Below, piece after piece: positions 1 to 7,529 of a DNA stretch of 49,738 nucleotides. The stretch comes from Bacteroidaceae bacterium. Its GTDB lineage: Bacteria > Bacteroidota > Bacteroidia > Bacteroidales > Bacteroidaceae. The notes below the pieces were generated by a model that searched no databases, had not been told where the DNA came from, and saw only the letters and a program-made list of their open reading frames with translations. A program made the position numbers and the translations under genes. Location of the stretch: assembly GCA_017557475.1 (NCBI GenBank), contig JAFYYO010000093.1, positions 1 through 49,738 of the forward strand. Direction: 5' to 3'. Position 1 is the stretch's first letter. Each line of letters starts with the position of its first letter.

Positions 1-210
1 GACATCGTCTGGAACGCACGCTTGGCCCGCGCCATATTCAAGGGCAAGTGGGTCGTGATGCTTGACGGCTTCGACATCCTCGGCCAGTTGAGCAACGTCA
101 CCCGCACCATCAACGTACAAGGCAGAACTGAGACCTACACCAACGTCCTGCCGCGCTATGCTCTCCTGCATGTTATCTATAAGTTCCAGAAACAGCCGAG
201 GAAGAAGTGA
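1..210 (+). CDS. C-terminal end of an outer-membrane beta-barrel (TonB-receptor-like) protein, partial
   Basis: The first base of the window is in frame, so the gene enters from the left and only its last 69 residues are seen. The tail runs through alternating aromatic and hydrophobic strands (WVVMLDGFDILG, then RTETYTNVLPRYALLHVIYKF) and ends in a short basic sequence KQPRKK. The pattern '..NV.PRY.LLHV.Y.F' is what I know as the last strands of the outer-membrane beta-barrel family of TonB-dependent-receptor-like proteins of Bacteroidales (OMP_b-brl_3 type). Role in the outer membrane is inferred from this tail only; substrate unknown. An apparent start at base 22 (TTG) is an artefact of the truncated edge. 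Confidence 0.7.
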   Translation, partial: DIVWNARLARAIFKGKWVVMLDGFDILGQLSNVTRTINVQGRTETYTNVLPRYALLHVIYKFQKQPRKK

Positions 211-225
211 AGTTACCCGTTCTGT

Positions 226-240
226 CGGATTTGCAATCCG
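226..240. other. Short perfect hairpin after the barrel gene
   Basis: CGGATT-TGC-AATCCG is a perfect 6-bp stem with a 3-nt loop, 15 bases after the stop codon of the barrel gene. No T-run follows, so it is not a classical terminator. Role unknown. Confidence 0.4.
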
Positions 241-296
241 CTTGAACGAGGCGATGAATGCCAAGAAAGCATTGCCCTTTCAATGGTGCATAAAAG

Positions 297-330
297 CAAG
301 GCGCACTTCATGTCTGTGAAGTGCGCCTTG
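297..330. terminator. Strong hairpin, probable bidirectional terminator between convergent genes
   Basis: CAAGGCGCACTTCA (297-310) pairs perfectly with TGAAGTGCGCCTTG (317-330): a 14-bp stem with a 6-nt loop. Read on the minus strand it is followed by CTTTTA, which suits rny transcription; read on the plus strand it is followed by TTAGTTCTC, which is a weak T-run. It sits between the convergent barrel gene and rny, and repeat array A starts at its right edge. Confidence 0.7.
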
Positions 331-428
331 TTAGTTCTCAGATTAGGCACGCCTAGTTTGCCAATTAGCCGTGTCTAGTTTGTAAATTAGGCGTGCCTAG
401 TTGGACAACTAGCCGTGCCTAGTTTTTT
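331..428 (+). repeat. Array A of 22-bp modules (16-bp palindrome plus CACG/CGTG hexamer)
   Basis: Palindromic 16-mers start at 331, 353, 375, 397 and 419 (the last is cut short), exactly 22 bp apart. The 16-mers are TTAGTTCTCAGATTAG, CTAGTTTGCCAATTAG, CTAGTTTGTAAATTAG and CTAGTTGGACAACTAG; the hexamers between them are GCACGC, CCGTGT, GCGTGC and CCGTGC. On the plus strand, imperfect arms (CTAGTT with AATTAG) pair through a G-U wobble. The array ends in CTAGTTTTTT, 7 bases before the stop codon of the convergent rny gene. No family name is known to me. Confidence 0.85.
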
Positions 429-435
429 GATATGG

Positions 436-1998
436 CTATTTTGCGTATGCAATAGAGCGTGTCTCGCGGATAACAGTAATCTTTACTTGTCCGGGATACG
501 TCATTTCGTTCTGAATCTTGGTGGCAATCTCGCTGCTCAGCAACTCGGTCTGCTTGTCGTCGATCTTATCGGCACCGACGATGACGCGCAGTTCGCGGCC
601 TGCCTGGATGGCATACGTCTTGACCACACCAGGATGGCTCATAGCGATGTCTTCCAAGTCCTTGAGACGCTTGATGTAAGCCTCTACAATCTCACGACGT
701 GCTCCTGGACGGGCACCGCTGATGGCATCACAGACCTGTACGATTGGTGCAAGCAGCGTCGTCATCTCCATTTCATCGTGGTGAGCGCCTATCGCATTGC
801 AAATTTCGGGCTTTTCCTTGTACTTCTCAGCAAGTTTGGCTCCATAGAGAGCGTGTGGCAGATCGGGCTCCTCATCAGGCACTTTGCCAATGTCATGCAA
901 GAGACCTGCACGCTTTGCCTTCTTCGGGTTGAGTCCGAGTTCGCTAGCCATGACGGCACAAAGGTTGGCTGTCTCGCGCGCATGCTGCAGGAGGTTCTGT
1001 CCGTAGCTGCTGCGATACTTCATCTTACCCACGATGCGAACCAGTTCGGGATGCAGTCCGTGCACGCCCAAGTCGATAGTGGTGCGCTTGCCCACCTCGA
1101 GGATTTCCTCGTCAATCTGCTTCTTGACCTTTGCCACAACCTCCTCAATACGAGCAGGATGAATGCGTCCGTCGGACACAAGCTGATGGAGTGCCAGACG
1201 GCAAATCTCGCGACGGATGGGGTCGAAGGCGCTTATGACGATAGCTTCGGGCGTGTCATCGACCACAATCTCCACGCCTGTGGCTGCTTCGAGAGCACGA
1301 ATGTTGCGGCCCTCGCGACCGATGATGCGTCCCTTTACCTCGTCGTTGTCGATGTGGAACACCGTGACGGAGTTCTCCACAGCTGTTTCCGTAGCGACGC
1401 GCTGTATGCTCTGTATGATGATGCGCTTGGCTTCTTTGGTTGCCGTCATTCGTGCATCATCCATAATCTCGTTGATGTAAGCGGCGGCATTCGTCTTCGC
1501 CTCGTCCTTCAAAGACTCGATAAGACGCTCGCGAGCCTCTTCAACACTCAGTCCGGAAATCTCTTCGAGTTTCGTGCGCTCCTGATTGATGAGGTCGGAG
1601 AAGCGGGCGTTGACTTCCTCTTCTTTCTTCTCGAGCAGAGCCTGCTGCGTTTCCATGCGCTGGCGCTGAGCATCGGCTTCCTGCTTGCGGCGAGTCAGTT
1701 CGTCCTGCTTCTGGTTGAGCTGCATCTCGCGTTGCTTGATGCGATTCTCGCTCTGCTGTATCTGCTGGTTGTGCTGACGCACCTCCTTCTCGAGTTCTGT
1801 GCGCTTGCTCAGGAACTTTTCCTTTACCTCAAGCAGTTTCTTCTGCTTGATGACTTCTGCCTCTTTCTCGGCATTTTCGCGAGCTTCTTCGGCAAGAGCC
1901 TTCCGCTTGGCTGGTACGATAACAAAATACCATACTCCGACAAGGGCAAAGAAAACCACGATAGCGACCAGAAGGGCAACTATGATGTCAATTGTCAT
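436..1998 (-). CDS. rny: Ribonuclease Y
   Basis: Membrane-anchored endoribonuclease that starts mRNA decay. The 520-residue protein has the full family layout and a usual length: an N-terminal transmembrane helix (about residues 4-27), a long charged coiled coil (about 30-165), a KH RNA-binding domain with the motif [12 protein letters not shown] at 223-234, and an HD phosphohydrolase domain whose metal-binding His-Asp pair lies in LLHDIGK (H368, D369). The ATG at 1998 directly precedes the membrane helix. It is the last gene of a minus-strand cluster with a small coiled-coil gene and zapA (41-nt gap to zapA), an order I know as common in Bacteroidales. Its stop codon lies 7 bases from the T-rich end of repeat array A. 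Nothing appears broken. Confidence 0.96.
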   Translation of the reverse strand: MTIDIIVALLVAIVVFFALVGVWYFVIVPAKRKALAEEARENAEKEAEVIKQKKLLEVKEKFLSKRTELEKEVRQHNQQIQQSENRIKQREMQLNQKQDELTRRKQEADAQRQRMETQQALLEKKEEEVNARFSDLINQERTKLEEISGLSVEEARERLIESLKDEAKTNAAAYINEIMDDARMTATKEAKRIIIQSIQRVATETAVENSVTVFHIDNDEVKGRIIGREGRNIRALEAATGVEIVVDDTPEAIVISAFDPIRREICRLALHQLVSDGRIHPARIEEVVAKVKKQIDEEILEVGKRTTIDLGVHGLHPELVRIVGKMKYRSSYGQNLLQHARETANLCAVMASELGLNPKKAKRAGLLHDIGKVPDEEPDLPHALYGAKLAEKYKEKPEICNAIGAHHDEMEMTTLLAPIVQVCDAISGARPGARREIVEAYIKRLKDLEDIAMSHPGVVKTYAIQAGRELRVIVGADKIDDKQTELLSSEIATKIQNEMTYPGQVKITVIRETRSIAYAK

Positions 1999-2039
1999 GA
2001 ATATAAAAGTTTGTTGTTAATACTCGGGGTCACTCTCTC

Positions 2040-2330
2040 TTACTTTTTGATGAGTGCGGCCTCGACTTCTGAAAGCAGCGGACGAAGAGCCTGCAGTACT
2101 GGCTCTGCATCGTTGGTGGTCTCATGACGCTTGCTCTGAACGGCAATGTCGAGGATAGTCATCACCAGATACATCTCGGTGTTCTGCCCGGGATAGCTGC
2201 TTGTGTAGAAGTTGAATCTCTCCTTGATAAGCTTTTCAGCCTGACGATAAATGTATTCTTCGTCGCGCTTGACGGTCATGGGCAAGGTCCATGAACCGAA
2301 GTGGAGAGTTATTGATAGGGTGTCATCCAT
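2040..2330 (-). CDS. zapA: Cell division protein ZapA family
   Basis: A 96-residue protein that in characterised bacteria binds FtsZ and promotes bundling of the division ring. The N-terminal beta part (SITLHFGSWTLPMTVKRDEE) followed by YIYRQAEKLIKERF and then a long helical C-terminal half fits the ZapA fold, and the length matches the family. It lies 6 bp downstream of a coiled-coil gene (2337-2636) and 41 bp upstream of rny, so all three are probably one transcript starting from the motif at 2660-2667. The assignment rests on the N-terminal pattern and on conserved gene order; binding to FtsZ is inferred. Confidence 0.85.
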   Translation of the reverse strand: MDDTLSITLHFGSWTLPMTVKRDEEYIYRQAEKLIKERFNFYTSSYPGQNTEMYLVMTILDIAVQSKRHETTNDAEPVLQALRPLLSEVEAALIKK

Positions 2331-2336
2331 AATCTG

Positions 2337-2636
2337 TTATTGTGTTACTTTTAGCATTGAGATGCACCGGTCAATATCGCGCACCATCGTTCTGATACGG
2401 CCACGCATGTCTTTGACATCGTTGTCGGCCATGTCGATGTATTTAGCCATCTTAAGATGGCTGTATTGTTGTTTGAGCTCTTCGTTCTGAACCTGCAGTT
2501 TCTTTATTTCTTCATTCTTCTCGCTGAGTTGCTTGCGTAGTCCTTCCTGCTCTTCCTGCAATTCTTGTTGCTGCATGATGAGCTGTCTGACGCGTGTTTC
2601 CAGCTGGATGATGAGGTCTTTCAGTGCTTGATCCAT
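2337..2636 (-). CDS. Small coiled-coil protein upstream of zapA (ZapB-like candidate)
   Basis: A 99-residue, strongly charged protein. Residues about 10-62 form a predicted coiled coil rich in Gln, Glu and Lys heptads, and a second helical stretch follows (DNDVKDMRGRIRTMVRDIDR). There is no signal peptide or membrane helix, so it should be cytoplasmic. Its gene overlaps neither neighbour but lies only 6 bp from zapA, which points to co-translation. In proteobacteria the coiled-coil protein ZapB works with ZapA at the division ring. A similar role here is inference from size, coiled coil and position only, since I see no sequence similarity that proves it. Confidence 0.75.
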   Translation of the reverse strand: MDQALKDLIIQLETRVRQLIMQQQELQEEQEGLRKQLSEKNEEIKKLQVQNEELKQQYSHLKMAKYIDMADNDVKDMRGRIRTMVRDIDRCISMLKVTQ

Positions 2637-2659
2637 AACTTAATAACTCAATTTGCGGG

Positions 2660-2667
2660 CAAAGATA
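2660..2667 (-). promoter_or_regulatory. Bacteroidales-type -7 promoter motif for coiled-coil/zapA/rny
   Basis: On the minus strand the sequence reads TATCTTTG, matching the TAnnTTTG consensus of the Bacteroidales primary sigma factor, about 24 bases before the ATG at 2636. No clear -33 TTTG box is seen. Confidence 0.6.
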
Positions 2668-2692
2668 GTAATTTTTTTTGCTTTATGCAAGT

Positions 2693-3319
2693 TTATTGCT
2701 CACTATTTTTGTTTGGCTCCTTTTTTGCGAGCATCACAATGGTATGCACGTACTCTGTCATCCATCGTTCTGTATAGCCAAGCATGTTCTGATATTTCCT
2801 AATGGCGATACATGTTTTGCGTACGCCATCGTCTTTCCATTCGTTCTTTGTAAGAATCTGATGCACCTGCTTTGCAACCATCTCGCGGATTGCTCCGCGG
2901 AAGAAACTGGGTAGTCGCATCTTCCATTGCATGAGGTTGCCCATCAACATCATCAGGTCCTGACTGAAGCCTTGGAACTGGATGAGGTAACTTTGTGCAT
3001 CCTGAATCTTGTGGCAGTGTTTGCGAATGCTGCCGTCAATCTCTTCGAAGAAGGAGTCGCTGACGTTGTAAATACTCTGCATGAGCTTGCGGCAATGCTT
3101 CTTCTCGGCAATGCCCAGTTTGTTGTTAACAGTCGCTACATGGTAGGTCTGCTTGAAGATACGCAAGTCAGGCAGTGCACCAAGATTGTTGATGCCAATC
3201 TGTGCAGCCATGACTGCCTGATAATAGACACGAATGAGGAGCATGAAGTCCTCCATGCCGCCTACCTTTGTCTGCTGCTGTTCTTTGTTCCTGCCGAATA
3301 GTTTGCTGAATATAGACAT
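2693..3319 (-). CDS. Hypothetical helical protein of unknown function
   Basis: A 208-residue protein that I do not recognise. It starts MSIFSKLFGRNKEQQQ, a short amphipathic or basic segment rather than a signal peptide, and the rest looks almost entirely alpha-helical, with many aromatic and methionine residues (for example SQDLMMLMGNLMQWKMRLPSF near residues 119-139) and a C-terminal polar tail. No catalytic motif is evident. It lies 23 bp downstream of the sugar-transferase gene, so the two are probably one operon, and 56 bp upstream of the coiled-coil gene, which has its own promoter. A cytoplasmic or membrane-peripheral role is possible; no function is assigned. Confidence 0.8.
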   Translation of the reverse strand: MSIFSKLFGRNKEQQQTKVGGMEDFMLLIRVYYQAVMAAQIGINNLGALPDLRIFKQTYHVATVNNKLGIAEKKHCRKLMQSIYNVSDSFFEEIDGSIRKHCHKIQDAQSYLIQFQGFSQDLMMLMGNLMQWKMRLPSFFRGAIREMVAKQVHQILTKNEWKDDGVRKTCIAIRKYQNMLGYTERWMTEYVHTIVMLAKKEPNKNSEQ

Positions 3320-3342
3320 GTGTTTTTGTTCTCGTTAATACA

Positions 3343-4662
3343 TTATATATAATTAATGGATTTAGCTTTCGATTTGCTTAGCGACGTGCCGAGACGCTGG
3401 AGCATGATACGCACGTCGAGCCAGAAGCCCCAGTTTCGGTAATACCAGGCATCGGCTTTTGCGCTGCCTTGAGCCCCAGAAGCAAGGTGACAACTTGTGA
3501 TGCCTGCCTTGAGACGGCAATTGGAAATAAAGAGTTGCCTCAGTTCGCGACGGTATTCAGCATAGCGTTCTGGACGCATCGTCTGTGAGCCGACGATTGT
3601 CATGCTGCCCCATAGTACACAGATGAATTGCGGCAGGTACTCAAGTCGCGAGATGGTAAGGAACTTACCGAAAGGGAAATAGCCAGGGTCATTGATGCCT
3701 TCAAGGAAGGAGGGGGCGGCCTCGTAGTGCCGCGTGCGGAAGGTAAGGCTTTGGAACGTCTTGCCGTCCATCCCGCACATGTGCCGTATCGTGAAGACGG
3801 GACCTCGGCTTTGTCGCTTGATGCAGATGTAGGCAATGAGTGCAAAGACAGGGAATATGGTGAGTAGAACCAGTAGGCTCAGCACAATATCCGTCAGTCG
3901 CTTGGCCATTCGATTAAAGATGTTTTGCAGAGGAGGCTTGACAGATGAGAGCACACTGACGTTGCCGCGACATTCACTCTGCATCATTTGGGGCAAAGAG
4001 GAAGGGGCAAGGGGTAAGAGATGAAGCACTAGACCTTGTTTGCGACAAGTGTGTGCAACATCCTCGAGTTCTTTTGCCGATAGAGAAGAAGGAGCGCAAT
4101 AGACGCTTTCTGCTTCAGGATGTGCTTCGAGATACACTTCCAACTGCTGTGCTGTCTGCTCCTCAAGACGAGCCAGTTTCAGTCCGTATGTGTTCTGAAG
4201 TAAGGCTTTCTGCTGCCAAAGAGTTTCTTCGTTGCATATGATAACGCCATGTTCGCTGTGGCGTATGCTGTAGCGGATGAACCAACTGTTGAGGATGAGA
4301 CGCTCTATGGTCAACGCTATGCAGAACAACACCCAAGCAAGAGGCAGGAAGTAGTGCCCGAAGGGAATGGCTGCAGAAAGAATGCCAACGGCCAATGCTG
4401 TCTTCATGGCCTGGGCTACTACTTCATCGCGACGGGCTGTCCGACTATAGGTAGCATTGGGAATGAAGTGTGTCACAATGACGAGAAGCACAATCCCTAT
4501 TCCGATATGCAGTAGCCATTGGCGATATCCTTGGTCGTTGGCGGGGGCTGCTGCATGCAAGCAAATGGCCCATATGAGTGCTTCAATGAGGCAGGTTATG
4601 CTGTCACGAAACCAGTGCCGTGTCGTTCGCCGCACAGATATATTTGTTGTTTCCTTTTGCAT
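3343..4662 (-). CDS. Degenerate bacterial sugar transferase (polyprenyl-phosphate sugar phosphotransferase family)
   Basis: A 439-residue membrane protein. Residues about 20-130 contain several hydrophobic helices, about 135-230 form a soluble middle part, and from about 250 comes the bacterial sugar-transferase domain that normally moves a sugar phosphate onto undecaprenyl phosphate. Recognisable landmarks are KRLTDIVLSLL (254-264), GPVF (287-290), FGKFL (331-335), GSMTIVG (352-358) and AGITS (386-390). Key positions differ from the family: the usual SLDELPQ is SRLEYLPQ (338-345), so the Asp-Glu pair became Glu-Tyr; GPRP is GSQT (358-361); and KFRSM is TFRTR. It is transcribed away from the Wzc gene through a shared 200-bp promoter region, which suggests a capsule or exopolysaccharide role. 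It may be inactive or altered in substrate. Confidence 0.8.
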   Translation of the reverse strand: MQKETTNISVRRTTRHWFRDSITCLIEALIWAICLHAAAPANDQGYRQWLLHIGIGIVLLVIVTHFIPNATYSRTARRDEVVAQAMKTALAVGILSAAIPFGHYFLPLAWVLFCIALTIERLILNSWFIRYSIRHSEHGVIICNEETLWQQKALLQNTYGLKLARLEEQTAQQLEVYLEAHPEAESVYCAPSSLSAKELEDVAHTCRKQGLVLHLLPLAPSSLPQMMQSECRGNVSVLSSVKPPLQNIFNRMAKRLTDIVLSLLVLLTIFPVFALIAYICIKRQSRGPVFTIRHMCGMDGKTFQSLTFRTRHYEAAPSFLEGINDPGYFPFGKFLTISRLEYLPQFICVLWGSMTIVGSQTMRPERYAEYRRELRQLFISNCRLKAGITSCHLASGAQGSAKADAWYYRNWGFWLDVRIMLQRLGTSLSKSKAKSINYI

Positions 4663-4705
4663 TGTTTTGAGTGGAGATGTGCAAAGAATGCATACACTCC
4701 GTAGG

Positions 4706-4713
4706 CAAAGTTA
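4706..4713 (-). promoter_or_regulatory. -7 promoter motif for the sugar-transferase gene
   Basis: TAACTTTG on the minus strand matches TAnnTTTG, 44 bases before the ATG at 4662. It forms a divergent pair with the motif at 4809-4816. Confidence 0.5.
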
Positions 4714-4808
4714 CGACAATTTGTTCGATATATGGCAAGAGATGGCAGATAAATCTCCGTTAAAGATAATTTTTAGTGTAAATCCTTTCACATTATTATA
4801 ATAATATG

Positions 4809-4816
4809 TATCTTTG
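4809..4816 (+). promoter_or_regulatory. -7 promoter motif for the Wzc gene
   Basis: TATCTTTG matches TAnnTTTG, 47 bases before the ATG at 4864. A TTTC at 4786-4789, 19 bases upstream, could be a poor -33 box. Confidence 0.6.
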
Positions 4817-4863
4817 CACGCTGATTGGATTATAACGCAAACTAATAAAAACTCTTAAGAAAT

Positions 4864-7332
4864 ATGGCTGAATACGTTGCTAACGAAGAATTACAGAAGG
4901 AAGAAGAGTCTGGTGCTTTCTCCCTAAGTGCGATATGGACCATCGTTGTTCTTAACTGGCAATGGATAGTTCTGTCCGTAATCATTGCCCTTTGCATTGC
5001 CTTTTGCTACCTGCGCTACACTCAACCGGTCTACACATCAGCCATGAAGGTGTTGATCAAGGACGATGAAGGCAAGCGATGGTCAAGGAGTGGACAGATT
5101 AATCTTGATGAGATGGGTATTGTGTCGAACAGTAATGGTTTCGACAATGAACTTGAGATCTTGACCAGTACCAACGTGAACAGTCGCGTGGTAAAGTCCT
5201 TGAAGCTCTACGTCAGCTATGCTATCGAGGGACGCGTCAAGAAGATGGAGCAGTATCAGAACAATCCCATCATCGTTGATATGCCGCAACATCAGTTGAC
5301 AGTGCTTAAGACTCCCATCGAACTGGAGATGACCAAAGCCGATAAGGGATTACATGTGAAGGGCAAAGTCAGGATGGCAGGACAGAGCGAGCCTGTCACC
5401 TTCGATCATGATGTCAAGAAGTTGCCTGGCAACATCAATACGCCGATGGGTGTCATCATCCTTCAGCAGAACCCAGGAACGAAGTGGAAGAACGAGAAAC
5501 TCTATGCTACCATCCTTCCCATCGAGACCGCGGCTCGTATCTACAGGAGTAAACTCTCGGCTGGAGCAACCAGTAAGTTTACAACTGTGGCACAGGTTTC
5601 CTTTACTGACACGCAGGTGGGCCGTTCAATCGATTATCTGAATGAACTGCTCAAGTGCTACAACGACGATGCCAACGAAGACAAGAACGAGGTGGCTATG
5701 AAGACGGGTGAGTTCATCAAGGCTCGTATCGATGATATCCGAGGCGAGTTGGATGTGACGGAAGGCGAGTTGGAAGAGTACAAGAAGAGTAATGAACTGA
5801 TCAACTTGACCAATGATGCCACGAATGCTCTCTCCAGTACGACGGAGTACCAAAAGAAGCAAGTGGAGTTTGAGACACAACTCAACCTCATCAATGCTCT
5901 CGTTAACTATGTGAACAATCCTGCCAATGCCATGCAGGTCATTCCTGCTAACCTTGGCTTGAACAATGCCAGCCTTAATACTCTCATTTCCCAGTACAAC
6001 GATGCTGTGCTGCAGAGGAACCGTTTGCTCAAGTCTTCGAGCGAGGACAATCCTTATGTGCAGCGTCTCACAGCTCAGCTCGAGGAGATGTGGCCTTCTA
6101 TCAAGATGAGCCTCGATGCTATCCGCAACGACGTGATGACACAGAAGTCGAGTGCTGACAGGCAATATGGTATGTACAGCAGCCGCATTAGCAGCACACC
6201 AACACAGGAGCGTGCTTTGACCAACATGAGTCGTCAGCAGGAGATCAAGGCAAACCTCTATCTGATGCTTTTGCAGAAGCGTGAGGAGAACTACATCTCT
6301 CTGGCCAGCACTGCAGCCAAGGCTCGTATCATCGACTCCCCGCAGTTCAGGGGAAAGATTTCGCCCAAGAACAACATCATATGGCTTCTTGCCTTGATGC
6401 TCGGCATAGGTCTGCCCATTGCCTTCTTCTATTTGAAGAACCTGCTTCGCTATCGTATCGAAGGACGCGAGGATGTTGAGAAACATACGAAGATCAGCAT
6501 CTTGGCCGACATCCCATTGGCAGGCAAGATGGTTGATGGCGAGAAAGCTCTCGTGGTTCGCGAGAATACGAACGACTCGATGGAGGAAGCTTTCCGAGGC
6601 TTGCGTACGAACTTACGCTTCATCCTCGAAGGAGACGAGAAGGTCATCCTTTGCACCAGTTGTATTCCTGGTGAGGGCAAGACGTTTGTCTGCACCAACC
6701 TCGCCATGTCGCTGGCGTTGATGGGCAAGAAAGTTATTGTTGTCGGCCTCGATATCCGTAAGCCGCGACTCGTGAAGCTGTTCAATCTGCCCTCTGATAA
6801 GAAGGGCATCACGACCTTCCTCTCTGGTAGCGACTATTCTTACGAAGCACTTGAGTCGCAAATAGTTCATGGCGTTGTCAACAAGAACCTTGATGTCTTG
6901 CCTGCAGGTATCATTCCTCCCAACCCGGGCGAACTCATCTCTCGTGAGCCGCTCGACAAGGCTGTTGAATTGCTGAAGGAGCATTACGACTATGTTCTGC
7001 TCGACACGCCGCCAGTAGGACTTGTCAGCGATACCCTCTCTATCGGTCGTGTTGCTGAGATGAGTCTCTTCGTTTGCCGTGCCGACTACAGTCCGCGTGC
7101 CAACTTCGACCTTATCAATGGTTTCAAGGAAGAGAACAAGTTGCCGAAGATCAACCTTGTGCTTAATGCCGTTGATATGAGAAAGAAGAAGTATGGCTAC
7201 TACTATGGCTACGGCAAGTATGGCAAGTACGGTAAATACGGCAAGTATGGTTATGGCTACGGACGTTACGGCCATTACGGCATCTATGGCCATTATGGTG
7301 CTCAACAAAGCAAAGAGCACACGGAGAAATAA
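4864..7332 (+). CDS. Wzc-type polysaccharide co-polymerase with tyrosine autokinase domain
   Basis: An 822-residue inner-membrane protein controlling capsule or exopolysaccharide polymerisation and export. The first transmembrane helix is at about 30-52, followed by a large Wzz/GNVR periplasmic part with coiled coils (about 290-330 and 390-420) and a second helix at about 503-525. The cytoplasmic BY-kinase follows: Walker A GEGKT (603-607), Walker A' VVGLDIRKP (626-634) and Walker B VLLDTPP (711-717). The C-terminus (776-812) is a tyrosine cluster with 15 Tyr in 37 residues, the expected autophosphorylation tail. Length is normal for fused Wzc proteins. No other polysaccharide genes follow; the divergent sugar-transferase gene is the only neighbour of the same pathway. 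Repeat array B follows the stop codon at about 35 bases. Confidence 0.95.
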   Translation: MAEYVANEELQKEEESGAFSLSAIWTIVVLNWQWIVLSVIIALCIAFCYLRYTQPVYTSAMKVLIKDDEGKRWSRSGQINLDEMGIVSNSNGFDNELEILTSTNVNSRVVKSLKLYVSYAIEGRVKKMEQYQNNPIIVDMPQHQLTVLKTPIELEMTKADKGLHVKGKVRMAGQSEPVTFDHDVKKLPGNINTPMGVIILQQNPGTKWKNEKLYATILPIETAARIYRSKLSAGATSKFTTVAQVSFTDTQVGRSIDYLNELLKCYNDDANEDKNEVAMKTGEFIKARIDDIRGELDVTEGELEEYKKSNELINLTNDATNALSSTTEYQKKQVEFETQLNLINALVNYVNNPANAMQVIPANLGLNNASLNTLISQYNDAVLQRNRLLKSSSEDNPYVQRLTAQLEEMWPSIKMSLDAIRNDVMTQKSSADRQYGMYSSRISSTPTQERALTNMSRQQEIKANLYLMLLQKREENYISLASTAAKARIIDSPQFRGKISPKNNIIWLLALMLGIGLPIAFFYLKNLLRYRIEGREDVEKHTKISILADIPLAGKMVDGEKALVVRENTNDSMEEAFRGLRTNLRFILEGDEKVILCTSCIPGEGKTFVCTNLAMSLALMGKKVIVVGLDIRKPRLVKLFNLPSDKKGITTFLSGSDYSYEALESQIVHGVVNKNLDVLPAGIIPPNPGELISREPLDKAVELLKEHYDYVLLDTPPVGLVSDTLSIGRVAEMSLFVCRADYSPRANFDLINGFKEENKLPKINLVLNAVDMRKKKYGYYYGYGKYGKYGKYGKYGYGYGRYGHYGIYGHYGAQQSKEHTEK
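7189..7299 (+). repeat. Tyrosine-glycine repeat tail of Wzc with 9-nt DNA units
   Basis: This segment codes residues 776-812, built from (K/R/H)YG triplets with 15 tyrosines. Four 9-nt units, each coding Gly-Lys-Tyr with small synonymous changes, lie head to tail at 7213-7248. Unit gain or loss would keep the frame and change the number of phosphorylatable tyrosines. Confidence 0.8.
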
Positions 7333-7366
7333 GGAGTCCTGAAGGATACTTCATTAGATAAAAAAG

Positions 7367-7519
7367 AACTAGGCGTGGTTAGTTGGTCAACTAGCCACGC
7401 CTAGTTTGTAAATTAGCCACGCCTAGTTTGCCAACTAGCCACGTCTAGTTTGGCAACTAGACACGTTATGTTTGAAAACATTCCACGTTATGATTGCCAT
7501 CATAACACGTTATGTTTTT
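7367..7519 (+). repeat. Array B of 22-bp modules, with compensatory arm changes
   Basis: The 16-bp palindromes start at 7379, 7401, 7423, 7445, 7467 and 7489, with a partial unit at 7511: a perfect 22-bp period. The first four are variants of CTAGTTTGCCAACTAG. The last two are TATGTTTGAAAACATT and TATGATTGCCATCATA, where both arms changed together and remain complementary. Hexamers are GCGTGG, CCACGC (twice), CCACGT, ACACGT, CCACGT and ACACGT. The right end is CATAACACGTTATG followed by TTTTT. It lies between the convergent Wzc and ThiD genes, 10 bases from the ThiD stop codon. Confidence 0.88.
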
Positions 7520-7529
7520 CCTCTGACCA

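Noticed and set aside
331..428. CRISPR array as an explanation for the repeats
   Set aside because: The units contain no unique spacers, both parts are variants of the same short sequences, the period is only 22 bp, and no cas gene is in the window.
415..2127. Long plus-strand ORF of 570 codons opposite rny and zapA
   Set aside because: It is the antisense shadow of two clear genes, rny with KH and HD motifs and zapA, and its product is a Leu/Ala-rich sequence without family features.
7367..7519. Insertion-sequence ends or an attachment site in array B
   Set aside because: There are no transposase or integrase fragments nearby and no target-site duplication; the flanking genes are intact.
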